Notes: generated by a model from the letters alone, not told the origin. A DNA stretch of 64,000 nt from Candidatus Peregrinibacteria bacterium (GCA_016196225.1 JACPXZ010000025.1:1-64000), one strand, 5' to 3'. Shown: positions 24,450 through 32,446, counted from the stretch's first letter. Made by a program: numbers and translations.

Positions 24450-25745
24450 ATGCGACTTGTCTCTGTTCTGTCCCACCATCGAATTCTCGGAAGTGCGGCT
24501 ATTTTGGGCATCACGCAATTGGGAGCCTCGATTGCAGGGCTTCTGCGTGATCGGCTTCTCGCGCAAACCTTCCCCGATCTTGCGGTTGTCGATGCTTATA
24601 TCGCCGCCTTCCGCCCGAGTGACCTTATCTTCCAGGTTCTGGTGATGTCGGCCATTGGTATGATTCTGGTTCCACTCCTTGCCCGAGAAGAACATCGCCG
24701 TGGTCGCGAAGGAGTAGCCAATCTTCTCGGTGCCTCCATGGGACTGGGTTGTCTTATTTTTGGACTCGTAGCCCTTCTGCTGACACTCGTTCTCCCTATG
24801 CTTGTACCATGGCTCGTCAATTTTCAAGGAGAACAGTTGGCATGGTATATCAATTTTGCGCGTATTGTGCTTATTTCGAATCTTCTTATGGTGATTGGAA
24901 ATACTATTGGACAGGAACTCATCCACATCGAGCGGTATTGGGTATATGGCCTTACACCCATCGTTTATTCTTTGGGGACGATTGGAGGGACGCTCTTCCT
25001 GACTCCGGTGATCGGCCCGTACGGCCCTATTGCCGGTACGGTAGCAGGATCGTTGATCTACGCGCTCTGGCGATTACTTGCTGTTCGATGGGCGGGTATT
25101 CCTCTCCGCGTGAGACTCTGGCATCCGGCAATAGCCGACATGGGGTGGATGGCGATCCCACGCATGATTGCACTTGGTACTTTGCATATCCGTCTGCTCG
25201 TTCTCGATACCCTTGCCTCTTCGCTCCCGACCGGAGCAATCACCATCAATGCCTATGCCCGCAACGTTCAATCTGTCATTGTCGGTGCCATTGGTATTGC
25301 GCTCGCACAGGCAATTTTTTCTCCCATGTGCCGGGCGGCCGCAGAAGGGAACGAAAGAAAATTTCAGAACTTTATTCGGCGAGGATCTTTTTTCATGCTC
25401 CTCCTCACGATCCCCAGCGCGCTGATCCTCTTCCTCATCCCCGACCTTGTCGCATGGATTGTGAACCTCCAACACAAAGCTCCCCTGTTCTCTGTTGTTC
25501 TCATGCTCTACGCATTCAGTATTCCTATTGAGAGTCTGAGTTATCTCTTCATCCGTGCATTCTTTGCTTTGCATAATACGCGCCTCCCCGCTATCGCTCA
25601 CAGCGCAAATGCGATCGTTGCGATTGCGCTTTCGTGGTCGCTGCTCGGAGTATATGGTCTCCCCGCCATTCCGATCGGTTTCATCGCCGGCCACGTGGTA
25701 CAGCTGGTCATTCTTTGGTGGAATGTTCCGAGGCGCATATCTTAG
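24450..25745 (+). CDS. murJ: Lipid II flippase MurJ
   Basis: A 431-residue polytopic membrane protein with about 13-14 membrane helices that moves lipid II across the membrane for peptidoglycan synthesis. Typical MurJ/MviN features are GASIAGLLRDRLLAQTFPD near the N-terminus, FRPSDLIFQVLVMSAIGMILVPLL, TPIVYSLGTIGGTLFLTPVIGPYGPIAGTVAGSLIYALWRL and RAFFALHNTRLPA. ATG 24450 is used rather than the upstream TTG because of the promoter. Its last four bases overlap the convergent acyP gene. Confidence 0.92.
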   Translation: MRLVSVLSHHRILGSAAILGITQLGASIAGLLRDRLLAQTFPDLAVVDAYIAAFRPSDLIFQVLVMSAIGMILVPLLAREEHRRGREGVANLLGASMGLGCLIFGLVALLLTLVLPMLVPWLVNFQGEQLAWYINFARIVLISNLLMVIGNTIGQELIHIERYWVYGLTPIVYSLGTIGGTLFLTPVIGPYGPIAGTVAGSLIYALWRLLAVRWAGIPLRVRLWHPAIADMGWMAIPRMIALGTLHIRLLVLDTLASSLPTGAITINAYARNVQSVIVGAIGIALAQAIFSPMCRAAAEGNERKFQNFIRRGSFFMLLLTIPSALILFLIPDLVAWIVNLQHKAPLFSVVLMLYAFSIPIESLSYLFIRAFFALHNTRLPAIAHSANAIVAIALSWSLLGVYGLPAIPIGFIAGHVVQLVILWWNVPRRIS

Positions 25746-26008
25746 AGAATCGTAAATCCCGTGCATCCCTCTCCGGAGGCTTCCTGCACATCGATCTTAT
25801 CGACGCGTGCTGCTCGCGGCCCGCGGATACACAAGTGTTCTAGTTGTTGAAGGGATTCGGAAGTCCCCTCGGCGTGGATTTCGACTGACCCATCGGGGCA
25901 ATTGCGCACCCACCCCGTGATTCTGAGAGGAAGGGCATGTTCCTGTACATATGCACGGAAAAACACCCCCTGAACTTTGCCAGTGATCATAATACGTTGA
26001 GCAGGCAT
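25742..26008 (-). CDS. acyP: Acylphosphatase
   Basis: Small 88-residue cytosolic enzyme that hydrolyses carboxyl-phosphate bonds. The family signature is visible: GKVQGVFFRAYVQEHA carries the catalytic Arg, and GWVRNCPDGSVEIHAEG carries the catalytic Asn. The start is a TAATG overlap with the nusG stop, so it is translated together with nusG. Length is normal. Confidence 0.95.
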   Translation of the reverse strand: MPAQRIMITGKVQGVFFRAYVQEHALPLRITGWVRNCPDGSVEIHAEGTSESLQQLEHLCIRGPRAARVDKIDVQEASGEGCTGFTIL

Positions 26009-26553
26009 TACTTTTTCTTCACCTGTGTGAAATCCAACTCGACAGGAGTCTCTCGATCAAAAATGATCACCAGGACTGTGAGTTTCCCCTTATTGATATC
26101 AACACTGTTCACGCTCCCCTCGTAGTTTTTGAATGGTCCGTCGATAATGATAACAAGGTTGCCCACTTGGAAGTCACTCTTAAATTTGGTGGCTTGTTCG
26201 CCGACCCGGCGTTCGATGATGCCGTATTCTTCCGGAGTGACGGGCACAGGAATATTTCCGGAGCCCACAAAGCCAGTGACATTGGGGGTATTGCGGACGA
26301 GATACCAGGATTCGTCGCTGACGATCATATCCACAAGAACGTAACCGGGAAAAAGTTTGCGCTCTTCCTCCGTCGGTTCTCCTTTTTTGAAGACGAGCTG
26401 TTTTTCCTTGGGAACACGGACATCAAGAATAAAATCTTGCATATTAAAGGATTCCGCTCGTTGCTTGATAGCGGCAGCGACGCTGTCTTCGTAACCGGAG
26501 TAGGTGTGGATGACGTACCAGTTGCGTCCTGCTGTGGGATCCTGTTTTACCAT
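26008..26553 (-). CDS. nusG: Transcription termination/antitermination factor NusG
   Basis: A 181-residue RNA polymerase-binding factor. The NGN domain is NWYVIHTYSGYEDSVAAAIKQRAES through FPGYVLVDMIVSDESWYLVRNTPNVTGFVG, and the C-terminal KOW domain is FQVGNLVIIIDGPFKNYEGSVNSVD. It follows secE by 27 bases on the same strand, the usual secE-nusG order, but acyP rather than ribosomal protein genes lies downstream. Confidence 0.97.
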   Translation of the reverse strand: MVKQDPTAGRNWYVIHTYSGYEDSVAAAIKQRAESFNMQDFILDVRVPKEKQLVFKKGEPTEEERKLFPGYVLVDMIVSDESWYLVRNTPNVTGFVGSGNIPVPVTPEEYGIIERRVGEQATKFKSDFQVGNLVIIIDGPFKNYEGSVNSVDINKGKLTVLVIIFDRETPVELDFTQVKKK

Positions 26554-26580
26554 GTGAGGGCTAAGGAATGTGGAGAAAAA

Positions 26581-26775
26581 CTAAAATCGAAGAGAGAGGA
26601 GACCCCTGATGAGCTCTGCAAGAAGAAAGTCGATAACGCCAAAAACGGCGGAAGCCGCAAATGTAAAAAGGAGGACAATCCCCGAAAGACGAATCGATTG
26701 TTGGCGTGTGGGCCAACGCACGTGTCGAAGTTCCTCGAGAGATTCATTCAGATACGCAGAGATTTGGTTGAACAT
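26581..26775 (-). CDS. secE: Preprotein translocase subunit SecE
   Basis: A 64-residue single-span SecE. The amphipathic segment YLNESLEELRHVRWPTRQQSIRL is the conserved surface helix, and it is followed by one membrane helix (IVLLFTFAASAVFGVIDFLL). It is the first gene of the secE-nusG-acyP set; a hairpin with a T-run just upstream separates it from lepB. Confidence 0.93.
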   Translation of the reverse strand: MFNQISAYLNESLEELRHVRWPTRQQSIRLSGIVLLFTFAASAVFGVIDFLLAELIRGLLSLRF

Positions 26776-26787
26776 AGAACGCTTCTT

Positions 26788-26808
26788 AAAAAAGCCCTTG
26801 CGGGGCAG
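26788..26808 (-). terminator. Intrinsic terminator between lepB and secE
   Basis: On the minus strand GCCCCGCAAGGGC is followed by TTTTTT, a short-stem intrinsic terminator for lepB. secE begins 13 bases beyond it. Confidence 0.6.
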
Positions 26809-26870
26809 ACGTCAAGATACCGAGAATCATGAGAGGATGCAAGAGAAAATTGATAGTATTCTTCCCCTTG

Positions 26871-27497
26871 TTAAAACGTATATTCCGGTGTTTCCAGTGC
26901 ATGGATTTTGGTGACGGGCAAAGCGACAAACCAGACACGTCCTTTGATATCCTTGTTTGGAACAAAGGGGAGAGGAGAGGAGTCTAAAGACGTAAAACTG
27001 CGTGAGTCGAGACTGCCTTGGCGATTGTCTCCAAGGAGGAAGTAATGGTCCTCCGGGACAAGGTAGATGATCTCGGACGTATTGCCGCTACCCGGAGGAT
27101 GTCGAAATGTTTTCCCATGATTTTTGGGATCAAGATACGGCTCATCCAGTGGAAATTCTTCATTGTTGTATCCACGGATAAAGACCATTCCATCACGAAT
27201 GACGATCTCGTCACCGGGGAGACCGATGACCCGTTTAACATAATATTTTTTGCGGTCACTGGGTGGATGGAAGACGACAGTGTCTCCACGGCGAGGCTGA
27301 CCGATAAAGTAAGCGAGTTTGTTGATAATGATGTATTCGTTGTCCTCGAGTGTCGTGGACATGGAACCTCCTTCCACCTGGAAAGGAGAAATGAGAAAGG
27401 TGCGAATCCCCGCGACGACGATAATGATGACGGCGACATTAAAGAGGACATCGAAGACATGGAACCAGATGCCGGATCGGTTTTTGAGGAAACTCAT
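26871..27497 (-). CDS. lepB: Signal peptidase I
   Basis: Membrane-bound serine protease that removes signal peptides. The 208-residue product has one N-terminal membrane helix (VLFNVAVIIIVVAGIRTFLI). The catalytic Ser is in EGGSMSTTL (about residue 45) and the catalytic Lys in YYVKRVIGLPGDEI (about residue 87). The box-E motif GDNRQGSLDSR follows. Many exported proteins in this window would be substrates. Transcription starts from one arm of a palindromic promoter shared with the divergent PH-domain gene. Confidence 0.96.
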   Translation of the reverse strand: MSFLKNRSGIWFHVFDVLFNVAVIIIVVAGIRTFLISPFQVEGGSMSTTLEDNEYIIINKLAYFIGQPRRGDTVVFHPPSDRKKYYVKRVIGLPGDEIVIRDGMVFIRGYNNEEFPLDEPYLDPKNHGKTFRHPPGSGNTSEIIYLVPEDHYFLLGDNRQGSLDSRSFTSLDSSPLPFVPNKDIKGRVWFVALPVTKIHALETPEYTF

Positions 27498-27547
27498 GGG
27501 AGCATTATGTCATGGTGAGCAGGGCGAATCCATGACATAATGCTCCC
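27498..27547. promoter_or_regulatory. Palindromic divergent promoter (lepB / PH-domain gene)
   Basis: A perfect 18-bp inverted repeat (GGGAGCATTATGTCATGG and its complement) separated by 14 bases. Each arm contains a CATAAT box facing its own gene, six bases from the lepB ATG and seven from GTG 27549. Confidence 0.75.
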
Positions 27548-27548
27548 T

Positions 27549-28181
27549 GTGCTTGATCAGTTTCTTTTCCGGGCCCATCTTGATGATGAAGAGGAGATCC
27601 GTGCCATTATTCATAAACATTGGCTATTGGGCGTCAGAGCGCTCTTCTGGCCGACAGTTTCTTTTTTTGCGTCGTGGGCCATCCTTTATTATGTGCCGTT
27701 TAGGATGATGTTTTACATTATTGCTCTCTGGGGAATGATTTCCCTTGTGTGGTGGCTGCGGAATTTTTTCGATTATTACCTTGATGCATGGATTATTACC
27801 GATCAGGGGGTACTTGATCTTGAGTGGCATGGATGGTTTCATCGTCAAGTGACGCGTATTCTCTACAGCGATATCCAGGGGGTAAGTTATGAAGTGCAGG
27901 GAGTACTGGGAACACTGATGAATTTCGGATTAGTGAGTATTGAGAAAATTTCGACGGATGCCATAGTCGAAATGGATGCCGTAAAGCATCCTAAAGTGAT
28001 TACGCGGATAATTTTGAAAAATATGGAAGAGTATCTGCATGGCAAAAACCTGAAGGATGCCCGTCATGTGCAAGAACTACTTGCGGAGGTCATTGCAAAT
28101 CAGGTGCAATTAGAGGATGCGGAGAATCGCCTGGATGAGGAGGAAGAAGAGGAAGAGGTATTACAAAATGAGGATTCATGA
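27549..28181 (+). CDS. Membrane protein with bacterial PH domain
   Basis: A 210-residue protein. After a cytosolic start (LDQFLFRAHLDDEEEIRAIIHKH) come two membrane helices (ALFWPTVSFFASWAILYYV and MMFYIIALWGMISLVWWL). The PH-like beta domain follows (DAWIITDQGVLDLEWHGWFHRQVTRILYSDIQGVSYEVQG...GLVSIEKIS), and an acidic tail ends the protein (RLDEEEEEEEVLQ). Function unknown for this family. GTG 27549 is chosen over ATG 27540 because the latter lies inside the promoter palindrome. It overlaps pth by four bases. Confidence 0.8.
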   Translation: MLDQFLFRAHLDDEEEIRAIIHKHWLLGVRALFWPTVSFFASWAILYYVPFRMMFYIIALWGMISLVWWLRNFFDYYLDAWIITDQGVLDLEWHGWFHRQVTRILYSDIQGVSYEVQGVLGTLMNFGLVSIEKISTDAIVEMDAVKHPKVITRIILKNMEEYLHGKNLKDARHVQELLAEVIANQVQLEDAENRLDEEEEEEEVLQNEDS

Positions 28182-28720
28182 TGAACCCCTCGCTCATCAT
28201 CGTCGGTCTGGGAAATCCGGGGAAGGCGTATGAATCGACGCGGCATAATATGGGATTTAGGGCAGTTGAATATTTAGTCAAAGAACTTGGAGAAGGGAAG
28301 TGGGCCTTTAAACAAAAGTTTAATGCTGATATTTGTGAAGCACGGATAGTGACGATTCCGATTCTTCTGGTAAAACCCAGAACATTTATGAATCTTTCGG
28401 GGGAGTCTGTTCAGAAGATTCTCAATTTTTACAAGGTGGATGTCGATCATATTCTTGTCATCAGTGACGACATCGATCTTCCGTTGGGAGAGGTTCGTTA
28501 TCGGAAAAACGGGGGTCCGGGAACTCACAATGGGATGAAATCCATTGTGGATACTCTTGGAGAGACATTCCCGCGAATTCGCATTGGGCTTGGAGATCCT
28601 CCGCACGGCGCAGATTTGTCGGCGTGGGTGCTCAGTCAATGTACGGAGGAGGAGGATAAAAAGTTACGGGAGGCGTTCACAAAGATCCCCGATATATTGA
28701 AGGAGTATGTGGGACTATAA
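28178..28720 (+). CDS. pth: Peptidyl-tRNA hydrolase
   Basis: Recycles peptidyl-tRNA. The 180-residue product has VGLGNPGKAYESTRHNMGFRAVEYL with the catalytic His, KPRTFMNLSGESV, the catalytic Asp in ISDDIDLPLGEVRYRKNGGPGTHNGMKSI, and FPRIRIGLGDPP. The start overlaps the preceding stop (ATGA), so it is translationally coupled to the PH-domain gene. Complete and of normal length. Confidence 0.97.
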   Translation: MMNPSLIIVGLGNPGKAYESTRHNMGFRAVEYLVKELGEGKWAFKQKFNADICEARIVTIPILLVKPRTFMNLSGESVQKILNFYKVDVDHILVISDDIDLPLGEVRYRKNGGPGTHNGMKSIVDTLGETFPRIRIGLGDPPHGADLSAWVLSQCTEEEDKKLREAFTKIPDILKEYVGL

Positions 28721-28735
28721 AGGAAGATTCATTGT

Positions 28736-28847
28736 CATGCTGAGGTGCGAGGCTTCAGCCGAGCCTCGAAGCATCATGAAAGGAATATTCATTTTATGAC
28801 CCTTCGAGGCTCCTCACTGCGTTCGTCGCACCTCAGGGTGACATGTT
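28736..28847. repeat. Composite inverted copy of the CHAERSRS-type repeat
   Basis: Two inverted half-copies (GTCATGCTGAGGTGCGAGGC and GTCACCCTGAGGTGCGACGA on opposite strands) flank about 25 bases. One half recurs at 10050-10117. The distal end supplies the stop codon of the 28833 gene. Confidence 0.85.
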
Positions 28848-30665
28848 TTGTATGTTGTCAGGAAGAACCTGCTGACGGGAATTTTCCAGCATATGGAAAT
28901 CGCGTGTCAGGATATGCGGGCCAGAAGTCCCCGCATGGGTGAGGTTGGCGATGACGAACTGATCGGGGACATGCGACAGGATACCGACGGTGTACTGCAT
29001 GGTATGAGTGGTGAGGGGGGTGAGAGCATCGATTTGCCACAGGATATGACGTGGGCCAATGAGTCCACCTTGAGCATTTTTTATGCAAACCGCAGTGGGA
29101 TTGAGCATTTCGACAACATCGATATCTTGCATAGCTGCTTCAAAGCGATTTGAGATTTCTATCTCATAGGTTATGGTTCCTCGTTCGCTCCCCGTACAAA
29201 ATTGTAATGTCCATCGATCCAAATCGATCATGGGTTTTGCGGATGCAAGCGTGCTGTATATCCATCCATTGCCATCCCAAACCCAATTGCCACTTCTATC
29301 CGGAGGAAGGATTTTGGCAGCGGTAGAAGTTTTGTCGGTCGATTCTTTTTGAGACTTGTCATCGTCTCCTCCTCCATCACCGGATGTCCCACCGCCGGTT
29401 CCTCCTCCAAAGAATCCGCCACCGCCCGTTGTTCCTCCTGTTCCACCACCGGTTGTCCCGCCACCGCTCCCCCCAATACCTCCTCCTGTTCCACCACCGG
29501 TTCCCCCACTCGTTCCACCACCGGCTCCCCCCGTGGATCCTCCACCGGTTGATCTGCTGTCTTTGATTGGACACGGAAAGATAACGTCAAGAGGGAGGTC
29601 GCATACATGCAAGGGGTCTCGGTATGAGCCATTGTACGTTGCCCATCCTTGACCACCGCTTCCACCGGAGGATCCGAAACCGGGGTACCCACCGGAGTTC
29701 CCACCGTTATTTTTTTTATCCGTTGTATTGTTACCTCCGAGTGGGAGATGAGACGATTGGGGCAATGGGATAGTCGTGGTTGGTTGACATGCGACAGAAG
29801 TCCGTGCCGTATTGGTACGATAAACGCCGTAGGAGTTTTGACTCCCGCTATAGACCTGTGCGCGCCATTCGAGAGAGGCAGGACAGGAGAAAGCCGAAGC
29901 AATGGGCATAATAAACGTAAGGACGCGGGATTCACCGGATCGGAGGGTGAAGTTGGTGCATGTGATCATGCTTCCGCTTATCTGGCAAAAACGGGGAATA
30001 TCCTGGACAGTGAGACCGGACGGGAGCGACATCAGCATGGTGACGAACGCAGCATTGTCGGTGCCGGCATTGGTGACGATTGCGCTTAAAGTCACCGTAT
30101 CACCGGTGATAATCGTTTGAGGGGCCGTCAGATTGATCTGAAGATCCACTCCCTGTCGGTACGATCGATTGGGCGGGTCATAACAGCTGATGCGCGTCGA
30201 GAGAGCAGGACTGATGTTATCACCGGCGAATGTATCCGATGATCCGGCACTTACGCGTGCGGAGCTGGTGATCGTCCGGGGACAAAAGGCGCTATTCGTT
30301 TGGATAAGACGATCAGTGGTGAAGTTGAGCGGAATCGACTGTGAGCCAGGCTGAACAAGGTCATACGTGCAAATGATTTCATTGATGTATTGCTTGCATG
30401 TACTGTGGGAAAAACGGTCGCGCCATCGGATTCCATCCGGGATTGCATACGTCACCTGCACGTTCCGGGCGTAGCCGGATCCGTCATTGGTGAGGATGAT
30501 GGTATAGGTGAAGTCATCGCCGGACTGTACGTCGGTCGGACCAAGGAGGTTTGCTGCAACATATCCACCACCATTGAACCCCGGCGGATATCGAAGTGCC
30601 TCTGCGTTTTGGGGAGTGCAGAGGATAATCAAAACAGCACCGATCAGGAGAAAAGGATGCTTCAT
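28833..30665 (-). CDS. Large secreted DUF11-type repeat protein
   Basis: A 610-residue exported protein with signal peptide (PFLLIGAVLIILCTPQNAEA). Two or three beta-sandwich DUF11-like units are visible (VQSGDDFTYTIILTNDGSGYARNVQVTYAIPDGI; IITGDTVTLSAIVTNAGTDNAAFVTMLMSLPSGL; a third near RGTITYEIEISNRFEAAM). A Gly/Thr/Ser-rich spacer of about 100 residues (STGGGSTGGAGGG type) lies between them. No membrane anchor or sortase motif at the C-terminus. The final residues NMSP and the stop come from the adjoining repeat. Likely a surface or extracellular structural protein; partner unknown. A TTGACA-N17-CATAGT promoter precedes it. Confidence 0.75.
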   Translation of the reverse strand: MKHPFLLIGAVLIILCTPQNAEALRYPPGFNGGGYVAANLLGPTDVQSGDDFTYTIILTNDGSGYARNVQVTYAIPDGIRWRDRFSHSTCKQYINEIICTYDLVQPGSQSIPLNFTTDRLIQTNSAFCPRTITSSARVSAGSSDTFAGDNISPALSTRISCYDPPNRSYRQGVDLQINLTAPQTIITGDTVTLSAIVTNAGTDNAAFVTMLMSLPSGLTVQDIPRFCQISGSMITCTNFTLRSGESRVLTFIMPIASAFSCPASLEWRAQVYSGSQNSYGVYRTNTARTSVACQPTTTIPLPQSSHLPLGGNNTTDKKNNGGNSGGYPGFGSSGGSGGQGWATYNGSYRDPLHVCDLPLDVIFPCPIKDSRSTGGGSTGGAGGGTSGGTGGGTGGGIGGSGGGTTGGGTGGTTGGGGFFGGGTGGGTSGDGGGDDDKSQKESTDKTSTAAKILPPDRSGNWVWDGNGWIYSTLASAKPMIDLDRWTLQFCTGSERGTITYEIEISNRFEAAMQDIDVVEMLNPTAVCIKNAQGGLIGPRHILWQIDALTPLTTHTMQYTVGILSHVPDQFVIANLTHAGTSGPHILTRDFHMLENSRQQVLPDNIQNMSP

Positions 30666-31007
30666 AAAGAGGATGAGTACTATGCATTATTTATTGAAAT
30701 ATGTCAAGTATTCTAGACATGCTATTCAATGAAGAATTCTTGGGAGAATTAGCTACAATGAACATCCTCACGTTATTGAGTAGAATCTTTTTTTATCTAA
30801 TGATTAGGTGTCGGTCGATCAACTTTCAGCGAACAAAGGGGAGGTATTGGATTATGTATGAGAATCCGAAGAGAGGGTTCTGGTAAGATTGTGATGCTTG
30901 GGGAGCCTGCCTGCCGGCAGGCAGGTAGCCCCCGCAGTAGACACTTCGTATCACTGCAGGGCAAGTAAGTGGTTGTGGATTAAAGATCTGATAAACTTTG
31001 TGGTGCT
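30666..31007. other. Gene-poor intergenic region
   Basis: Holds the minus-strand promoter of the DUF11 gene (TTGACA, then CATAGT 17 bases on), an AT-rich stretch with a doubtful 61-codon ORF (30701-30886), and a perfect 20-base palindrome CCTGCCTGCCGGCAGGCAGG at 30906-30925. I see no RNA gene before tRNA-Gln. Confidence 0.5.
30906..30925. repeat. Perfect 20-bp palindrome
   Basis: CCTGCCTGCCGGCAGGCAGG, a palindrome type that recurs in many bacterial genomes; single copy in this window. Confidence 0.8.
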
Positions 31008-31082
31008 TGGGGAGTAGCCAAGTGGTACGGCAGCGGACTTTGGATCCGCCATGCGGGGGTTCGAATCCCTCCTCCCCAGCCA
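31008..31082 (+). tRNA. tRNA-Gln (anticodon TTG)
   Basis: A 75-nt cloverleaf: acceptor TGGGGAG/CTCCCCA, D arm GCC/GGC, anticodon stem GCGGA/TCCGC with loop CTTTGGA, T arm GGGGG TTCGAAT CCCTC, discriminator G and encoded CCA. Confidence 0.95.
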
Positions 31083-31108
31083 TTCTGCTTCGCAAGCTTC
31101 GCAGAATT
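31083..31108. repeat. GCTTCGCA direct-repeat element
   Basis: TTCTGCTTCGCAAGCTTCGC followed by AGAAT, right after tRNA-Gln. A related copy forms the 3' end of csaB (16205-16226). Confidence 0.65.
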
Positions 31109-31125
31109 GGCTATGATCGCCCGCT

Positions 31126-31362
31126 ATGTTTCACGTATATCTTCTCCGGAGCATCAAAAATCCAGAAATGACCTACGTTGGATTCACAACGAAGGATATT
31201 CGCGAACGCATGGAGGAACACAATCGTGGCCTCACAAAAACGACTGCGCCGCATATTCCATGGTCGATCGAAACGGTTGTTTCGTTTCGAGATTTGAAAA
31301 AGGCGCAGGAGTTTGAACAGTATTTACACGTCGTTCGCGAACGACGTGGCCAGCCACACTAA
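31126..31362 (+). CDS. GIY-YIG nuclease family protein (altered C-terminus)
   Basis: A 78-residue single-domain GIY-YIG protein. HVYLLRSIKNPEMTYVGFT corresponds to the GIY-YIG strands, and DIRERMEEHNRG holds the catalytic Arg region. The Glu-containing segment KKAQEFEQYL follows. Related small proteins normally end with a basic helix after the EQYLK position; here the end is HVVRERRGQPH, encoded by a CACGTCGTTCGCG palindrome. The end of the domain is therefore replaced or truncated. Role unknown; it follows tRNA-Gln by 43 bases. Confidence 0.8.
   Translation: MFHVYLLRSIKNPEMTYVGFTTKDIRERMEEHNRGLTKTTAPHIPWSIETVVSFRDLKKAQEFEQYLHVVRERRGQPH
31327..31348. repeat. 22-bp perfect palindrome (CACGTCGTTCGCG type)
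   Basis: Lies inside the 3' end of the GIY-YIG gene. The same palindrome, extended to 26 bp, abuts tRNA-Ser at 59180-59205. Confidence 0.85.
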
Positions 31363-31368
31363 GCGTGG

Positions 31369-32046
31369 TTATTTCTCCTCATCCTCATCCTTTGCCGGCG
31401 CGAAGGTGGCATCCACAACGATCCCGTCAGGGAGGGATTCGACACCGACCGAGTACTCTTCTCCGTTTTTAATGTTTTTAACGAGTTCCAGAATCATCTC
31501 CGGCGCAAGAATCATTCTGCCCCTTCCGAATCCAAAACATGTTCCTTCTCCCACGAGCTCTTGTGTGGGTTCTTCACCTGGCTTTTCAGATTCTTTGGTG
31601 ATGACCTCTTGCTCGCCTATGATAACGGGTAGACCGAGACAACTGAGCGATGCGCGGAATGTACCATCGATGATGAGATATTTTCCATCTTTGCTAACGC
31701 AGAGAGTCACTGTACGTTCCGTGACGACCTCCTCATCATCCACTATTTTAGTGTCTTTGACGAGGATCGAGGACGGGGAACCGAGAGGGATTTTTCCTTT
31801 TCGTTCCCATAAATACGGCACTTCTTCTGCCTCCTTTTCCTTTTTTTCAGGGCTCGATGCATTACTGTTTTGAGCCGCTGCTGGAGGGGGGGCGCTATTT
31901 TTGGGAGGCGCGACAGGCGCAGGAGGAACGCAACCCGAGAGAACGGCCAATGCGAGTGCTCTTTTTATAACACTTGATACGACTCCAGGTTTTACGAGTG
32001 GATATACAGGTTTTGAAACTTCAGGAATATTTTCTAATGCAGGCAT
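31369..32046 (-). CDS. Predicted lipoprotein of unknown function
   Basis: A 225-residue protein. After about 28 residues a short hydrophobic stretch ends in the lipobox LSGC (ALALAVLSGCVPP), so the mature protein would be lipidated at that Cys. A Pro/Ala-rich linker and Lys/Glu segment follow, then a compact domain with two Cys (TLCVSKDGKYLIIDGTFRASLSCLG and GEGTCFGFGRGRM). A purine-rich AGAGGAG lies about nine bases upstream of the ATG, a clear Shine-Dalgarno in contrast to leaderless neighbours. The N-terminal extension is unusually long for a lipoprotein signal. Confidence 0.65.
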   Translation of the reverse strand: MPALENIPEVSKPVYPLVKPGVVSSVIKRALALAVLSGCVPPAPVAPPKNSAPPPAAAQNSNASSPEKKEKEAEEVPYLWERKGKIPLGSPSSILVKDTKIVDDEEVVTERTVTLCVSKDGKYLIIDGTFRASLSCLGLPVIIGEQEVITKESEKPGEEPTQELVGEGTCFGFGRGRMILAPEMILELVKNIKNGEEYSVGVESLPDGIVVDATFAPAKDEDEEK

Positions 32047-32096
32047 ACGTGGGATTCTCCTCTTTCAAAAATGGGATTGCAAGAGCTACATTTTGC

Positions 32097-32124
32097 TTGC
32101 AATAGAGCCGTTCTTCCCTACACT
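32097..32124 (+). promoter_or_regulatory. Promoter TTGCAA-N16-TACACT for rplU
   Basis: TTGCAA 32097-32102 and TACACT 32119-32124 stand seven bases before GTG 32132, predicting a leaderless rplU mRNA. Confidence 0.65.
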
Positions 32125-32131
32125 CCCCTTC

Positions 32132-32446
32132 GTGTTTGCTGTCGTTAATATTGCCGGCTTTCAGGAAAAGGTACAGAAAGGGGACAAACTGAAGGTTCCT
32201 TTATTGCAAGGGGAGCCGGGGACGAACCTCACGTTTGCAGACGTTCTTCTCCTTTGCAAAGAGGGGAATGAAGTGGTGATCGGGACGCCGACGGTTAAAG
32301 GCGCGAGTGTGGAAGTCGCGATTCGAAAACATGGAAAAACGGATAAGGTTCTTGTCTATAAAATGCACCGCCGCAAGCGCTACCGGAGGACCCGCGGACA
32401 TCGGCAAACGTTTACGGAGATTGAGGTGACGGGGATCAACGCGTAG
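32132..32446 (+). CDS. rplU: 50S ribosomal protein L21
   Basis: A 104-residue L21 starting at GTG: VFAVVNIAGFQEKVQKGDKLKVPLL, then NLTFADVLLLCKEGNEVVIGTPTVKGASVEVAIRKHGKTDKVLVYKMHRRKRYRRTRGHRQ. This matches the full family length, whereas the ORF-track start lies far upstream in another gene. Not adjacent to rpmA as it is in most bacteria. Its 3' end overlaps the convergent tgt gene by 11 bases. Confidence 0.95.
   Translation: MFAVVNIAGFQEKVQKGDKLKVPLLQGEPGTNLTFADVLLLCKEGNEVVIGTPTVKGASVEVAIRKHGKTDKVLVYKMHRRKRYRRTRGHRQTFTEIEVTGINA

Noticed and set aside
29356-29652. Proline-rich ORF on the plus strand
   Set aside because: It is the complement of the Gly-rich spacer of the secreted DUF11 protein; no start signal and no independent evidence.
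30701-30886. 61-codon ORF upstream of tRNA-Gln
   Set aside because: No ribosome-binding site or promoter spacing, no family features and low-complexity AT-rich composition.
31327-31348. Possible CRISPR repeat or phage attachment core
   Set aside because: Only two distant copies, no spacer array and no integrase; it behaves as a dispersed palindrome.
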